From contig NZ_PXNQ02000003.1 of the NCBI RefSeq assembly GCF_003007735.2, positions 349,600 to 413,599 on the forward strand: a DNA stretch of 64,000 nucleotides. The letters run 5' to 3'. Shown piece after piece: positions 9,426 to 18,793 of the stretch. The notes beneath the pieces are model-generated. The model worked only from the letters and a program-made list of their open reading frames with translations, ran no database searches and was not told the DNA's origin. The position numbers were made by a program, and so were the translations under genes. The stretch's first letter is position 1. Each line of letters begins with the position of its first letter. Source of the DNA: Paracoccus methylarcula. GTDB lineage: Bacteria; Pseudomonadota; Alphaproteobacteria; Rhodobacterales; Rhodobacteraceae.

Positions 9426-10745
9426 ATGCTTCGACTTTGCACCGCATCCGCGGTGGCGCTGGCTGCTTCGCTATCCGCTGCCAATGCCAAGACCGATATC
9501 CAGTGGTGGCACGCCATGGGCGGCGAACTGGGCTCCAAGCTCGAGGAAATCGTTCAGGGCTTCAATGAAAGCCAGGGCGAATACAATGTGATCCCTTCCT
9601 ACAAGGGCACCTACCCCGAAACCATGACCGCCGCGATCGCGGCCTTCCGGGCCAAGGAACAGCCTGCCATCGTGCAGGTCTTCGAGGTCGGCACCGGCAC
9701 GATGATGGCAGCCGAAGGCGCCATCGTTCCCGTGCATCAGCTGATGGAAGAGCAAGGCGCCGAATTCGACCCAACCGCCTTCCTGCCAGCCGTTGTGGGT
9801 TACTACACCGACACCGACGGCAACATGCTGTCCATGCCGTTCAACAGCTCGACCCCGATCCTGTATTACAACAAGGACGTGTTCGAGAAGGCCGGCCTCG
9901 ACCCCGAGACCCCGCCCAAGACCTGGGGCGAGATGGAAGAATTTTCCAACAAGATCATCGAATCCGGCGCGGCCTCCTGCGGTTTCACCACCGGCTGGAT
10001 CAGCTGGATCCAGGTCGAGAACTTCAACGCCTGGCACAACCAGCCCATCGGCACCGAGCAGAACGGCTTCGGCGGCCCGCAGGCACGTTTGAGCGTGAAC
10101 GGCCCGGTGCAGGTGAAGCATTGGGAAAACCTGAAAAAATGGGCCGATGAAGGGATCTTCGAATATGGCGGCCCGGTCGGCGGTGACGACGCTCCCCCGA
10201 AATTCTACTCGCAGGAATGCGCGATGATCATGAACAGCTCGGCCAGCCGGGCGGGCGTCATCGCCAATGCCAAGGATTTCGAACTGGGCTACGGCATGCT
10301 GCCCTATTATGACGATGTCGAGGGCGCGCCGCAGAACTCGATCATCGGTGGGGCCACGCTCTGGGTGCTGTCGGGCCGCCCGGACGAGGAATATGCCGGG
10401 GTCGCGGAATTCTTCGAATATCTCTCCAGCCCCGAGGTCCAGGCCGACTGGCACCAGTTCTCGGGCTACCTGCCGATCACGCAGGCGGCCTATGACCTGG
10501 GCAAGGAGCAGGGCTATTACGAAGAGAACCCGGGTTCCGAGGTGGGGCTTCAGCAGATCACGCTGAACGAGCCGACCGAGAACTCCAAGGGGCTGCGCTT
10601 TGGCAATTACGTCCAGATCCGCGGCATCATCGACGAGGAATTCGAACAGCTGCTGTCCGGGGACAAGGACGCCCAGGGCGCGCTGGACAGCCTGGTCGAA
10701 CGCGGCAACGCGCTGTTGGAAGAGTTCGAAGGCCAGAGCCAGTAA
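9426..10745 (+). CDS. ugpB: sn-Glycerol-3-phosphate ABC transporter, periplasmic binding protein
   Basis: 439 residues with a Sec signal peptide (hydrophobic 8-20, cleavage after ANA). The mature protein opens with TDIQWWHAMGG, typical of UgpB. A strong GGGGAGGA ribosome site precedes the ATG. UgpB captures glycerol-3-phosphate and glycerophosphodiesters in the periplasm and hands them to the UgpAE channel. Length and the conserved GGATLWVLSGRPDEEYAGVAEF-type segment near residue 310 match the family. It is the first gene of ugpBAEC. A stable hairpin separates it from ugpA, probably so that the binding protein is made in excess. Confidence 0.95.
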   Translation: MLRLCTASAVALAASLSAANAKTDIQWWHAMGGELGSKLEEIVQGFNESQGEYNVIPSYKGTYPETMTAAIAAFRAKEQPAIVQVFEVGTGTMMAAEGAIVPVHQLMEEQGAEFDPTAFLPAVVGYYTDTDGNMLSMPFNSSTPILYYNKDVFEKAGLDPETPPKTWGEMEEFSNKIIESGAASCGFTTGWISWIQVENFNAWHNQPIGTEQNGFGGPQARLSVNGPVQVKHWENLKKWADEGIFEYGGPVGGDDAPPKFYSQECAMIMNSSASRAGVIANAKDFELGYGMLPYYDDVEGAPQNSIIGGATLWVLSGRPDEEYAGVAEFFEYLSSPEVQADWHQFSGYLPITQAAYDLGKEQGYYEENPGSEVGLQQITLNEPTENSKGLRFGNYVQIRGIIDEEFEQLLSGDKDAQGALDSLVERGNALLEEFEGQSQ

Positions 10746-10753
10746 CCACATTT

Positions 10754-10781
10754 CGGGGGCCGCGCCGGATCGCGGCCCCCG
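10754..10781 (+). terminator. Intercistronic hairpin between ugpB and ugpA (attenuator or RNA-stabilising stem)
   Basis: An 11-base perfect stem (CGGGGGCCGCG / CGCGGCCCCCG) with a 6-base loop CCGGAT, followed by TTTCCCTTTTC. The position after the binding-protein gene is where ABC operons often carry partial terminators that give more binding protein than permease. Confidence 0.75.
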
Positions 10782-10805
10782 TTTCCCTTTTCGACCGGAC
10801 CCCCG

Positions 10806-11684
10806 ATGAAGCGCACGATTTTCAACAACCAGTTGCTGCCCTGGCTCTTGCTGGCGCCTCAGCTTGCCATCACCTTCATCTTCTTCATCTGGCCAGCCGG
10901 TCAGGCCATCCGGCAAAGTTTCCTGCGCGAAGACGCATTCGGCATCAATACCAGCTTTGCCGGGCTGAATAATTTCCAGGGACTGCTGGGCAATGCCCAA
11001 TACCTGAACTCGATGAAGGTCACGGTGATCTTCGCCGTCTCGGTCACCGTGTTGTCGATGGGCGTGGCGCTTCTGCTCGCCGTCGCGGTGGACCGTATGC
11101 TGCGCAGCTCGCGCGTCTACACGACGCTTCTGGTCTGGCCCTATGCGGTCGCCCCTGCCGTCGCCGGTATCCTGTGGTGGTTCATCTTCAACCCGACCGT
11201 CGGCATCATGCCCTATATCCTCGACGTGATCGGCTATGACTGGAACCACAACCGCTCGAAGACCGACGCGATGATCCTTGTCGTCATCGCCAGTGCATGG
11301 AAGCAGATCAGCTACAATTTCCTGTTCTTCGTGGCGGGCCTTCAGGCCATCCCGGCCAGCCTGCGCGAAGCGGCCGCCATAGACGGCGCGGGCCCGGTGC
11401 GGCGCTTCTTCGACATCACCTTCCCGCTTCTGTCGCCCACAACCTTCTTCCTGCTGGTGGTCAATATCGTCTACGCCATGTTCGAGACCTTCGCGGTCAT
11501 CGATTCCACCACCGCCGGCGGCCCGGCGCAGGCCACCAATATCATGGTCTACAAGGTCTATTTCGACGGCTTCATCGGCCAGAATCTCGGCAGTTCGGCG
11601 GCGCAATCCGTGATACTGATGCTGATCGTCATCGCCCTGACCGTCATCCAGTTCCGTTGGGTCGAGAAAAAGGTCGAATACTGA
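10806..11684 (+). CDS. ugpA: sn-Glycerol-3-phosphate ABC transporter permease UgpA
   Basis: 292 residues, six predicted transmembrane helices. The cytoplasmic EAA loop reads [20 protein letters not shown], the coupling helix that contacts the UgpC ATPase. The first helix starts at about residue 11 ([20 protein letters not shown]), as in UgpA/MalF-type permeases. The gene ends in TGATG, sharing one base with ugpE, so translation is coupled. Order and spacing match ugpBAEC operons of Rhodobacterales. Confidence 0.95.
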   Translation: MKRTIFNNQLLPWLLLAPQLAITFIFFIWPAGQAIRQSFLREDAFGINTSFAGLNNFQGLLGNAQYLNSMKVTVIFAVSVTVLSMGVALLLAVAVDRMLRSSRVYTTLLVWPYAVAPAVAGILWWFIFNPTVGIMPYILDVIGYDWNHNRSKTDAMILVVIASAWKQISYNFLFFVAGLQAIPASLREAAAIDGAGPVRRFFDITFPLLSPTTFFLLVVNIVYAMFETFAVIDSTTAGGPAQATNIMVYKVYFDGFIGQNLGSSAAQSVILMLIVIALTVIQFRWVEKKVEY

Positions 11685-12532
11685 TGATCGAGAACCGTCC
11701 CGGACTGACCTTCCTTGCCCATCTGGTGCTGATCGCCGGAGTCCTGATCGTCGCCCTGCCTGTCTGGGTGGCCTTCGTCGCCTCGACCCGCGGCGCGACC
11801 GATTTCATGTCCGGCACCATCCCGATGTGGCCCGGCCCGCATCTGATCGAGAATTACAGCCGGATGCTGGATACAGGACTGTCGACCAGCGGCACCCCGC
11901 CCGTCGGGCTGATGATGTTCAACAGCCTTGTGATGGCGCTCTCCATCGCCATCGGCAAGATCGCCATCTCGATGCTCTCGGCCTTCGCCATCGTCTATTT
12001 CCGCTTTCCCTTCCGCGGGCTGGCTTTCTGGTGCATCTTCATCACCCTGATGCTGCCGGTCGAGGTCCGCATCGTGCCCAGTTTCCAGGTCGTCGCCGGG
12101 CTGGGGCTGCTGAACTCCTATGCCGGCCTGTCGCTGCCGCTGATCGCCTCGGCCACGGCGACCTTCCTGTTCCGGCAGGTCTTCCTGACCATCCCGGACG
12201 AGCTGACCGAAGCCGCCCGCATCGACGGTGCCGGACCGATGAAATTCTTCCGCGACATCCTGCTGCCGCTGTCGCGCACCAATATGGCGGCGCTGTTCGT
12301 CATCCTGTTCATCTATGGCTGGAACCAGTATCTCTGGCCACTGCTCATCACCACCGACGCGCAGTATTACACCATCGTCGCCGGCATCAAGCGCATGGCC
12401 GACGTTGTGGACGGCCTGCCCCAATGGCACCTGGTCATGGCGACCGCCATCCTGGCGATGCTGCCGCCCGTGGCGGTGGTCATCGGCATGCAGCGGCTGT
12501 TCGTCAAAGGTCTTGTCGAGACGGAGAAATAA
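11684..12532 (+). CDS. ugpE: sn-Glycerol-3-phosphate ABC transporter permease UgpE
   Basis: 282 residues from the ATG at 11684 ([14 protein letters not shown]), which overlaps the ugpA stop. The frame is open further upstream, but that part is out-of-frame ugpA sequence. Six membrane helices are predicted, and the EAA loop is [20 protein letters not shown]. UgpE pairs with UgpA to form the transmembrane channel. ugpC follows after one base, again coupled. Confidence 0.95.
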   Translation: MIENRPGLTFLAHLVLIAGVLIVALPVWVAFVASTRGATDFMSGTIPMWPGPHLIENYSRMLDTGLSTSGTPPVGLMMFNSLVMALSIAIGKIAISMLSAFAIVYFRFPFRGLAFWCIFITLMLPVEVRIVPSFQVVAGLGLLNSYAGLSLPLIASATATFLFRQVFLTIPDELTEAARIDGAGPMKFFRDILLPLSRTNMAALFVILFIYGWNQYLWPLLITTDAQYYTIVAGIKRMADVVDGLPQWHLVMATAILAMLPPVAVVIGMQRLFVKGLVETEK

Positions 12533-12533
12533 A

Positions 12534-13541
12534 TTGGCATCGATCACGCTTGATAATCTCGGCAAGGTCTATCCCGGCGGCACCCGCGCCGTGGGGGACG
12601 TGAATATCGACATCGCGGATGGTGAATTCATCGTGCTGGTCGGCCCCTCGGGCTGCGGCAAATCCACGCTGCTGCGCATGGTCGCGGGGCTGGAAAGCAT
12701 CAGCGAGGGCGAGGTCCGCATCGGCGATCGCGTCGTCAACGATGTCGAACCCGCCGACCGCGACATCGCCATGGTGTTCCAGAACTACGCGCTTTACCCG
12801 CATATGTCGGTGCGCCAGAATCTCGCCTACGGGCTGAAGAACCGCGGCACTCCGAAAGCCGAGATCGAGCGCCGCGTGAAGGAGGCCGCAGAGATCCTGC
12901 AGATCGGTCCCTTCCTCGACCGCAAGCCCCGCGCGTTGTCGGGCGGACAACGCCAGCGCGTCGCCATGGGCCGGGCCATCACCCGCGAACCGGCGGTCTT
13001 CCTGTTCGACGAGCCCTTGTCCAATCTTGATGCCAAGCTGCGCGTGGCCATGCGGCTGGAGATCAAGGAGTTGCAGAAACGCCTGCGCACGACCTCGATC
13101 TATGTCACCCATGACCAGTTGGAGGCAATGACGCTGGCCGATCGCCTGGTGGTGCTGAACGGAGGCCGGATCGAGCAGATCGGCACCCCGCTCGACGTCT
13201 ATCGCCGCCCGGCCTCGACCTTCGTGGCAAGCTTCATCGGCAGCCCGGCAATGAACCTGCTCGACGCGAAGGCCGTGCCGCATCTGCCCGGCACCGCCCA
13301 TGCGGGCACCATCGGCATCCGCCCCGAGGACCTGAGCCTCGCCGAGGATGGCCTGATCGAAATGAACGTGATGGCGGTGGAAGAGCTTGGTGCGCAACGG
13401 CTGGTGCATGGCCGGACCAGCGGCGAAGCGATCACCATCGCACTGCCTTCGGACGCTCCCCTCGGCGATACGCTAAAGTTGGGATTCGACCGCAAGAACC
13501 TGCATCTGTTCAGCCGCGACTCGGGTGCCCGGATCGATTGA
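12534..13541 (+). CDS. ugpC: sn-Glycerol-3-phosphate ABC transporter ATP-binding protein UgpC
   Basis: 335 residues from a TTG at 12534, giving [16 protein letters not shown]. Upstream in-frame codons belong to another frame of ugpE, and GGAG lies at a suitable distance before the TTG. Motifs in order: Walker [11 protein letters not shown]-loop, signature [14 protein letters not shown], Walker [14 protein letters not shown]-loop YVTHDQ. The C-terminal regulatory OB (TOBE) domain (about 235-335) is present, as in MalK/UgpC. It powers import by UgpAE. Last gene of the operon; it converges on ntrX. Confidence 0.95.
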   Translation: MASITLDNLGKVYPGGTRAVGDVNIDIADGEFIVLVGPSGCGKSTLLRMVAGLESISEGEVRIGDRVVNDVEPADRDIAMVFQNYALYPHMSVRQNLAYGLKNRGTPKAEIERRVKEAAEILQIGPFLDRKPRALSGGQRQRVAMGRAITREPAVFLFDEPLSNLDAKLRVAMRLEIKELQKRLRTTSIYVTHDQLEAMTLADRLVVLNGGRIEQIGTPLDVYRRPASTFVASFIGSPAMNLLDAKAVPHLPGTAHAGTIGIRPEDLSLAEDGLIEMNVMAVEELGAQRLVHGRTSGEAITIALPSDAPLGDTLKLGFDRKNLHLFSRDSGARID

Positions 13542-13625
13542 TCGTCCTGTCCCGGAACCGGATATGCCCCCGGCCGGGATCCGGCCGCACGGAACAGCGC
13601 GAGTGGCTCGCGGCCTGTCCCCCGG

Positions 13626-15017
13626 TCACTTCCCGGTCATCGCCTCTTCCTCTGCCCGCATGCCACCGACGACGCCAAGGGATTTCAGCTTGCGGTGCAG
13701 GGCGCTGCGTTCCATGCCGACGAATTGCGCCGTGCGGCTGATATTGCCGCCGAAACGGTTGATCTGGGCCAGCAGGTATTCGCGCTCGAACATCTCGCGG
13801 GCCTCGCGCAGCGCCATGGCCGTGACCTGTGGGCCAAGGCTGAGCGCATCGCTATTGTCCGGGGTCGCACCCTGAGGCTCCAGTTCGGAAGGCTTGATCG
13901 GGCCGCTTTCCTCGGCAAGGATCAGGACCCGCTCGATCACGTTGCGCAACTGCCGGATATTGCCCGGCCATCGCATCGCCTGTAGCGCCGCGATGGTGTC
14001 GTCGGGCAATTCACGGCCGATCAATCCCTGCGTCTTGTTGAATTGCTCGATGAAATGCTGCGCCAGCGGGCCGATGTCCTCGCGCCGTTCGGACAGCGGC
14101 GGCACGACGACCGGCACCACGTTCAGCCGGTCATAGAGTTCCTGGCGGAAGCGGCCGGCGGCGATTTCGGCGGGCAGGTCGCGATTGGTCGAGGAGATCA
14201 CCCGAAGATCGACCCGCACCTTGTCCGATCCACCCGCGCGGGTGAATTGCTGCTCGGTCAGCACCCGCAGGATCTTGGGCTGTGTGCCAAGCGGCATGTC
14301 ACCCACCTCGTCGAAATAGATCACCCCGCCATGCGCCTGTTCGAGAAGCCCCGGCTCGATCCCTCTTTCCGGGGATTCCCTGCCGAAGAGCACCTCTTCC
14401 ATCCGCTCGGGCTCGATCCCGGCGCAGGAGACGGTCACGAAGGGTGCGGATTCACGGGGACTGTGGGCGTGGATGTAACGGGCGGCAAGTTCCTTGCCCG
14501 CGCCCGGTTCGCCCGCCAGCATAACGCGGCCATTCGACTTGGCCACCTTGTCGAGATTGTCGCGTAGCCGCTTGAAGGCCGCTGAATGGCCGATCATCTC
14601 GGTCAGGCGGGGCTCGCCGCGCTTGAGGCTGTTGTTCTCGCGCCGCAGGCGGCTGGCCTCCATCGCGCGGTTGATGACCACCATCAGCTGGTCGATATTG
14701 AAGGGCTTCTCGATGAAGTCATAGGCACCCTGCTTGATCGCGGCGACGGCGATCTCGATATTGCCGTGGCCCGAGATGATGATCACCGGCACCTCGGGAT
14801 TGTTGTGCTTGACCTGCTTGAGGATGTCGATCCCGTCCATCCGGCTATCCTTGAGCCAGATATCCAGCACCATCAAAGCGGGTTCCTGTTCGTTCAGCGC
14901 CGCCACGGCCTCGTCCGAATCGGCGGCCAGCCGGGTCTGGAAACCCTCGTCCTTCAGGATGTCCGCGATCAGTTCGCGGATGTCGCGTTCGTCATCGACG
15001 ATCAGAATATCAGTCAT
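13626..15017 (-). CDS. ntrX: Nitrogen assimilation response regulator NtrX
   Basis: 463 residues: receiver domain (1-125, phospho-acceptor Asp in LMVLDIWLKD), AAA+ domain (about 140-370, Walker A GEPGAGKE, Walker B GGVIYFDEVGD) and Fis-type helix-turn-helix (about 415-455, GGNISRTAQFVGMERSALHR). The loop that carries GAFTGA in sigma54 activators is replaced here by RESPERGIEPG, so contact with sigma54 is doubtful, as known for NtrX of this order. It overlaps ntrY by ATGA and is the last gene of dusB-ntrBCYX. NtrY phosphorylates it. In relatives the pair affects nitrogen use, redox control and envelope functions. Confidence 0.95.
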   Translation of the reverse strand: MTDILIVDDERDIRELIADILKDEGFQTRLAADSDEAVAALNEQEPALMVLDIWLKDSRMDGIDILKQVKHNNPEVPVIIISGHGNIEIAVAAIKQGAYDFIEKPFNIDQLMVVINRAMEASRLRRENNSLKRGEPRLTEMIGHSAAFKRLRDNLDKVAKSNGRVMLAGEPGAGKELAARYIHAHSPRESAPFVTVSCAGIEPERMEEVLFGRESPERGIEPGLLEQAHGGVIYFDEVGDMPLGTQPKILRVLTEQQFTRAGGSDKVRVDLRVISSTNRDLPAEIAAGRFRQELYDRLNVVPVVVPPLSERREDIGPLAQHFIEQFNKTQGLIGRELPDDTIAALQAMRWPGNIRQLRNVIERVLILAEESGPIKPSELEPQGATPDNSDALSLGPQVTAMALREAREMFEREYLLAQINRFGGNISRTAQFVGMERSALHRKLKSLGVVGGMRAEEEAMTGK

Positions 15018-17278
15018 GTCGTACCTGCCTCGTCTCTCTCTTGCCTGGTTCTTCGTTGCATTCCGCGTACGGGGTTGCGTTCCCGCGGTAGACGGATCTC
15101 GGCCATTGCGCCGTCGCGGTCCGGCGCATCGGTCAGGGAAAGGCTGCCGCCATGCTCCTCGACGATCTTCTTGACGATGGGCAGACCGAGGCCGGTGCCC
15201 TGCGTCTTGAGCGTCACATAGGGTTCGAACAGCCGCGAGCGGTCGGCGGGCAGGCCCGGGCCGTTATCGATGATGCGGATCGTCACGCTGTCATGATCCG
15301 TCTCCATCGTGACCGAGACGCGCGGTGTCCAGCCTTCGGGCGGCTTCCCGGCGCGCTCCTCCACGGCCTCGCCCGCGTTCTTCAGGAGATTGGTGAAAGC
15401 CTGCCGCAACATGCCCTCGTCGCAATCGACGATCACCGGCTGGTCGGGGATAGCGGCTTCGAGCGCGCCTTTCAGCGCGTCCTGCTGAAGCAAGACCGAC
15501 GCGCGCAGCAATTCGGCGAGGTCGATCTCGGCCCGGTCGGGTTCGGGCATCCGGGCGAAGCGGCTGAATTCATCGACGATCCGGCGCAGGTCGCCGGTCT
15601 GGCGGATGATCACCTCGACATATTGATCCAGCGAGGCCTTGTCCTCGGGCCCCGCCAGCGGCGCGAACTTGCGCCGCAGCCGCTCGGCGGAAAGCTGGAT
15701 CGGAGTGAGCGGGTTCTTGATCTCATGCGCAACCCGGCGGGCAACATCGCCCCACGCGGCCATGCGCTGCGCGCTGACCAGTTCGGTCACGTCATCAAAG
15801 GCGACCACGTAACCTTCCAGATCACCTTCGGTATTGCGCCGCACCGCCATCCGCACCAGCAGGCTTTCCATCTGGCCGTTGCGGGTCAGGCGGATCTCAT
15901 CCTGCACCGTTTCCGCAACAGAGGCGGAGAGGCGCTGGAAAAGCGCCGCGAATTCGGGCACGGCATCGGACAGGGGAGCATCGATATCGCGGCCCGGCTC
16001 CAGCCCCAGAAGGCGAATGGCCGAGCGGTTGAGGAAATCGATCCCGCCCTGCGCGTCCAGGCCGATCACGCCCGAAGTCACCGAGGTCAGCACATTGTCG
16101 AAAAGCCGCCGCTGCTCATCCGAGGCGCGATAGCTTTCGACCAGTTCCTCGCGCTGCGTCTTGAGCTGGCGGGTCATGCGGTTGAAACTTTGCCCGAGCG
16201 TCTGGATCTCGTCGCCGGTATCGGGTTCGGGAATCTGCAGGTCGAGATTGCCGCGCCCGACCTGTTCGCTGGCCTCGGCCAAAAGGCCGATCGGACGTGA
16301 CAGGCGGCTGGCGAACCAGAGCCCCATCCACATCGCCGCCGCGACCAGCAGCAGGGCAAAGCCCAGATAGACCAGCGAGAATTCGAACAGCACCTGCCCG
16401 CGGGTCTGCTCCAACTGTCGGTAATCGCCGATGGTTGCCCTTGTATCGTCGAGCAGCCCCAGCAGGTTGCCGTCCACGTCGCGGGTGACATAAAGGTAAC
16501 GGTCTGCCAGCGGCGGCAAGGCGACCAGCGCCCGGAATTCGTTATTGTCCCAATCCTCGATCAGGACCAGACCGTCGGATTGCGCCCGGTCAAGCTGCTC
16601 GCTGCTTGGTTCCTCGTACCAGAACAGATAGCTGCGCTCGCCGCGCGACCGGATCGTCCCGGTGCCGTCGATGACATAGGCTTCGCGCAGCCCACGCTGG
16701 ATCAGTGCCTGCCCCTGCACCAAAAGCTGGCGCATCTCGCCATCGCCGATCATGGGATTGGCCCGGCCCGCCTGTGTCAGCACCCCGGCCAGGGCGCGGG
16801 CATCCTCGGTCAGGTCGTGGCGGTGTTCCTCCTGATAGGCCTCGGCGGCGGCCTGCGAATTGGTGACGACCTGCTGCACCCGGTCGGAGAACCAGCCCTC
16901 GAGGCCGATATTGACGAGGAACCCCGCGAACAGGGCGACCAGCACCGTCGGCACCAGCGCCAGCCCGGCAAAGATCATCACCAGCCGGCGATGCAGCCGC
17001 GACCCGGCATCCGAGTGGCGCCGCGCCGAGATCAGCCGGGCCATCCGGGCCAGCACCAGCGCGATCAGCACGATCAGGTAGAACAGGTCGAGCAGCAGGA
17101 CCATCCGCAAGGCCTGCCCCTGCGCATCCAGGCTCAGCGGCCCCAGAACGCTGAGCGTGGCCACCATCAGCAGCGCACCCGCGATCAGCAATCCCCAGGT
17201 GAGCACGCCACGCCATTGCCGCCCCAACCGGATTTGCGCCAGCCTGTCCCAAGTCAGCCCGGATATGGACTCTGCCAT
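15014..17278 (-). CDS. ntrY: Sensor histidine kinase NtrY
   Basis: 754 residues from the ATG at 17278 (MAESISGLTW). A GTG at 17287 is in frame and would add three residues. Layout: three to four N-terminal transmembrane segments (about 25-110 and near 300-325) bracketing a periplasmic region, HAMP (about 325-380, with the DEIQTLGQSFNRM end), PAS (about 400-500), HisKA with phospho-acceptor His in VAHEIKNPLTPIQL, and HATPase_c with the N box NLLKNAGEAV and G boxes DNGPGLP and GTGLGLPIV. It is the membrane partner of NtrX. ntrC lies 73 bases upstream on the same strand. Confidence 0.94.
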   Translation of the reverse strand: MAESISGLTWDRLAQIRLGRQWRGVLTWGLLIAGALLMVATLSVLGPLSLDAQGQALRMVLLLDLFYLIVLIALVLARMARLISARRHSDAGSRLHRRLVMIFAGLALVPTVLVALFAGFLVNIGLEGWFSDRVQQVVTNSQAAAEAYQEEHRHDLTEDARALAGVLTQAGRANPMIGDGEMRQLLVQGQALIQRGLREAYVIDGTGTIRSRGERSYLFWYEEPSSEQLDRAQSDGLVLIEDWDNNEFRALVALPPLADRYLYVTRDVDGNLLGLLDDTRATIGDYRQLEQTRGQVLFEFSLVYLGFALLLVAAAMWMGLWFASRLSRPIGLLAEASEQVGRGNLDLQIPEPDTGDEIQTLGQSFNRMTRQLKTQREELVESYRASDEQRRLFDNVLTSVTSGVIGLDAQGGIDFLNRSAIRLLGLEPGRDIDAPLSDAVPEFAALFQRLSASVAETVQDEIRLTRNGQMESLLVRMAVRRNTEGDLEGYVVAFDDVTELVSAQRMAAWGDVARRVAHEIKNPLTPIQLSAERLRRKFAPLAGPEDKASLDQYVEVIIRQTGDLRRIVDEFSRFARMPEPDRAEIDLAELLRASVLLQQDALKGALEAAIPDQPVIVDCDEGMLRQAFTNLLKNAGEAVEERAGKPPEGWTPRVSVTMETDHDSVTIRIIDNGPGLPADRSRLFEPYVTLKTQGTGLGLPIVKKIVEEHGGSLSLTDAPDRDGAMAEIRLPRERNPVRGMQRRTRQERDEAGTT

Positions 17279-17351
17279 GACCCCCACTCGCCGTCTTTCG
17301 CGGCTTCACTGTTGCAGCGCCGTGACTCCGGCGCGCCTACCTGTGGCGGTT

Positions 17352-18781
17352 TTACATCAGTTTGCGGCGGCGTGTCACCTCGATATTCAGCTCTGTCAGT
17401 TTTTTGCGCAGTGTATTGCGGTTAATTCCCAGCAGATCGGCACATTTCAGCTGATTTCCGCCGGTCGCATCCAGCGCGACCTCCAGAAGCGGGCGCTCAA
17501 TCTCGTGCAGGATGCGGTCATAGAGGCCCGGAGGCGGCAATTCATCGCCATGCAGGTCGAAATATCGCTGCAAATGCGCCTCGACCGTATCCGACAGCCG
17601 CGCATTGGCGGCGGGGGCGGTCCCGCCGCTTCCGGTCTCTGCCGCCAATGCGCCAGTTCCCGCAGCCGCTCGCACACCGCCCTGCTGGCTCAGCGCCTCG
17701 CGCATTTCGGTGGCGGAAATCTCCGGACCGCTGGCGGTCAATGCGAGGCGCCGCATCAGGTTTTCCAGTTCCCGCACATTACCGGGGAAGGCATAGGCAC
17801 GCAGCAATCCCGCCGCCTCCTCGGCCAGGCCACGCTCGGGCAGGCCCTGGGTGGCGGCACGGGCCAGAAGATGCTCTGCAAGCGGCAGGATGTCGTCAAC
17901 GCGGGCGCGCAGGGGCGGCACCGAGACCGTCACCCCCGCCAGCCGGTAATAGAGATCCGAGCGCAGCCGGCCCGCCGCCATGTCGGCCTGCGGATCGGGA
18001 CCGGTGGTACTGACGATACGCGGCAGCCGGATCCGCTCGGATTCGGCCTCCAGCGTCTCGATAAGCCCGATCAGGCGGGCCTGTGCGGCCTGGTCGAATC
18101 CCGCGGGATTCTCGATGATGATCGTGCCGCCCCGGGTCTTGTCGGCGACACGGGCGAAGACATCCTCGCCCGCATCGGCCGAGGTCAGCACGACGAAACC
18201 CTGTTCGCTCCGGTCGGACAGGTCGTGAAAGCTGCGCGCGATGATCGATTTGCCGGTGCCGGGCTCGCCCGCGATCAGCACCGGCAGATCGGCGTTCAGC
18301 ACCCGTGCCACCATCCGGAACAGGGCCTGCATGGCAGGCGCGTGACCGATCAGCGGCATGGCGGGATCGGCGCTGTCGCGCGAAGCCGGTGTCTCGGGCG
18401 CGAAATCGGATTTGCGCGGGCGGCGGGACAGCGCCTGCCCAGCCTTGGCCATCAGGTCGGGCAGGTCGAAGGGCTTGGGCAGGTAGTCGAAGGCCGCCGC
18501 CTCGGTCGCGCGGATCGCGGTGACGATCGTATTCTGCGCCGAGATCACGATGACGGGCAGATCGGGCCGCACCTGCCGGATGGCGGGGATCTGGTCGATG
18601 CCATTGCCGTCGGGCATCATCACATCGGTGATGACGAGGTCGCCCCGCCCTTCCCCGACCCATTTCGACAATTGCGAGAGGCTGCCGGTGGCATGCACCC
18701 GGCAGCCGCCCGCGTCAGCGCCTGCGTCAGCACGGTGCGGATGGTGCGGTCGTCATCGGCGATCAGAACGGTTCCGTCCAT
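17352..18781 (-). CDS. ntrC: Nitrogen regulation response regulator NtrC, with a frameshift near its 5' end
   Basis: The true start is ATG 18781 ([17 protein letters not shown]) behind AAGGACC, 12 bases after ntrB. A single base is missing around 18706-18707: the coding strand reads GCGGGCGGCTGCCGGG where an extra G restores [15 protein letters not shown]. After repair the protein has 476 residues: receiver (Asp in [11 protein letters not shown]), AAA+ (Walker A GEPGTGKS) and Fis-type DNA-binding domain ending [20 protein letters not shown]. No GAFTGA loop is present, as in Rhodobacter NtrC, which activates sigma70-type promoters rather than sigma54. The in-frame ATG at 18698 lies inside the receiver domain and is not a plausible start. 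Confidence 0.9.
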
Positions 18782-18793
18782 GGGAGTAGGTCC

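Noticed and set aside
9471..11606. 711-codon minus-strand frame opposite ugpB-ugpA
   Set aside because: Spans two real genes and their hairpin; composition typical of a GC shadow.
17352..18698. ntrC starting at ATG 18698
   Set aside because: That start lies inside the receiver domain; the correct start and ribosome site are at 18781 with a one-base frameshift between.
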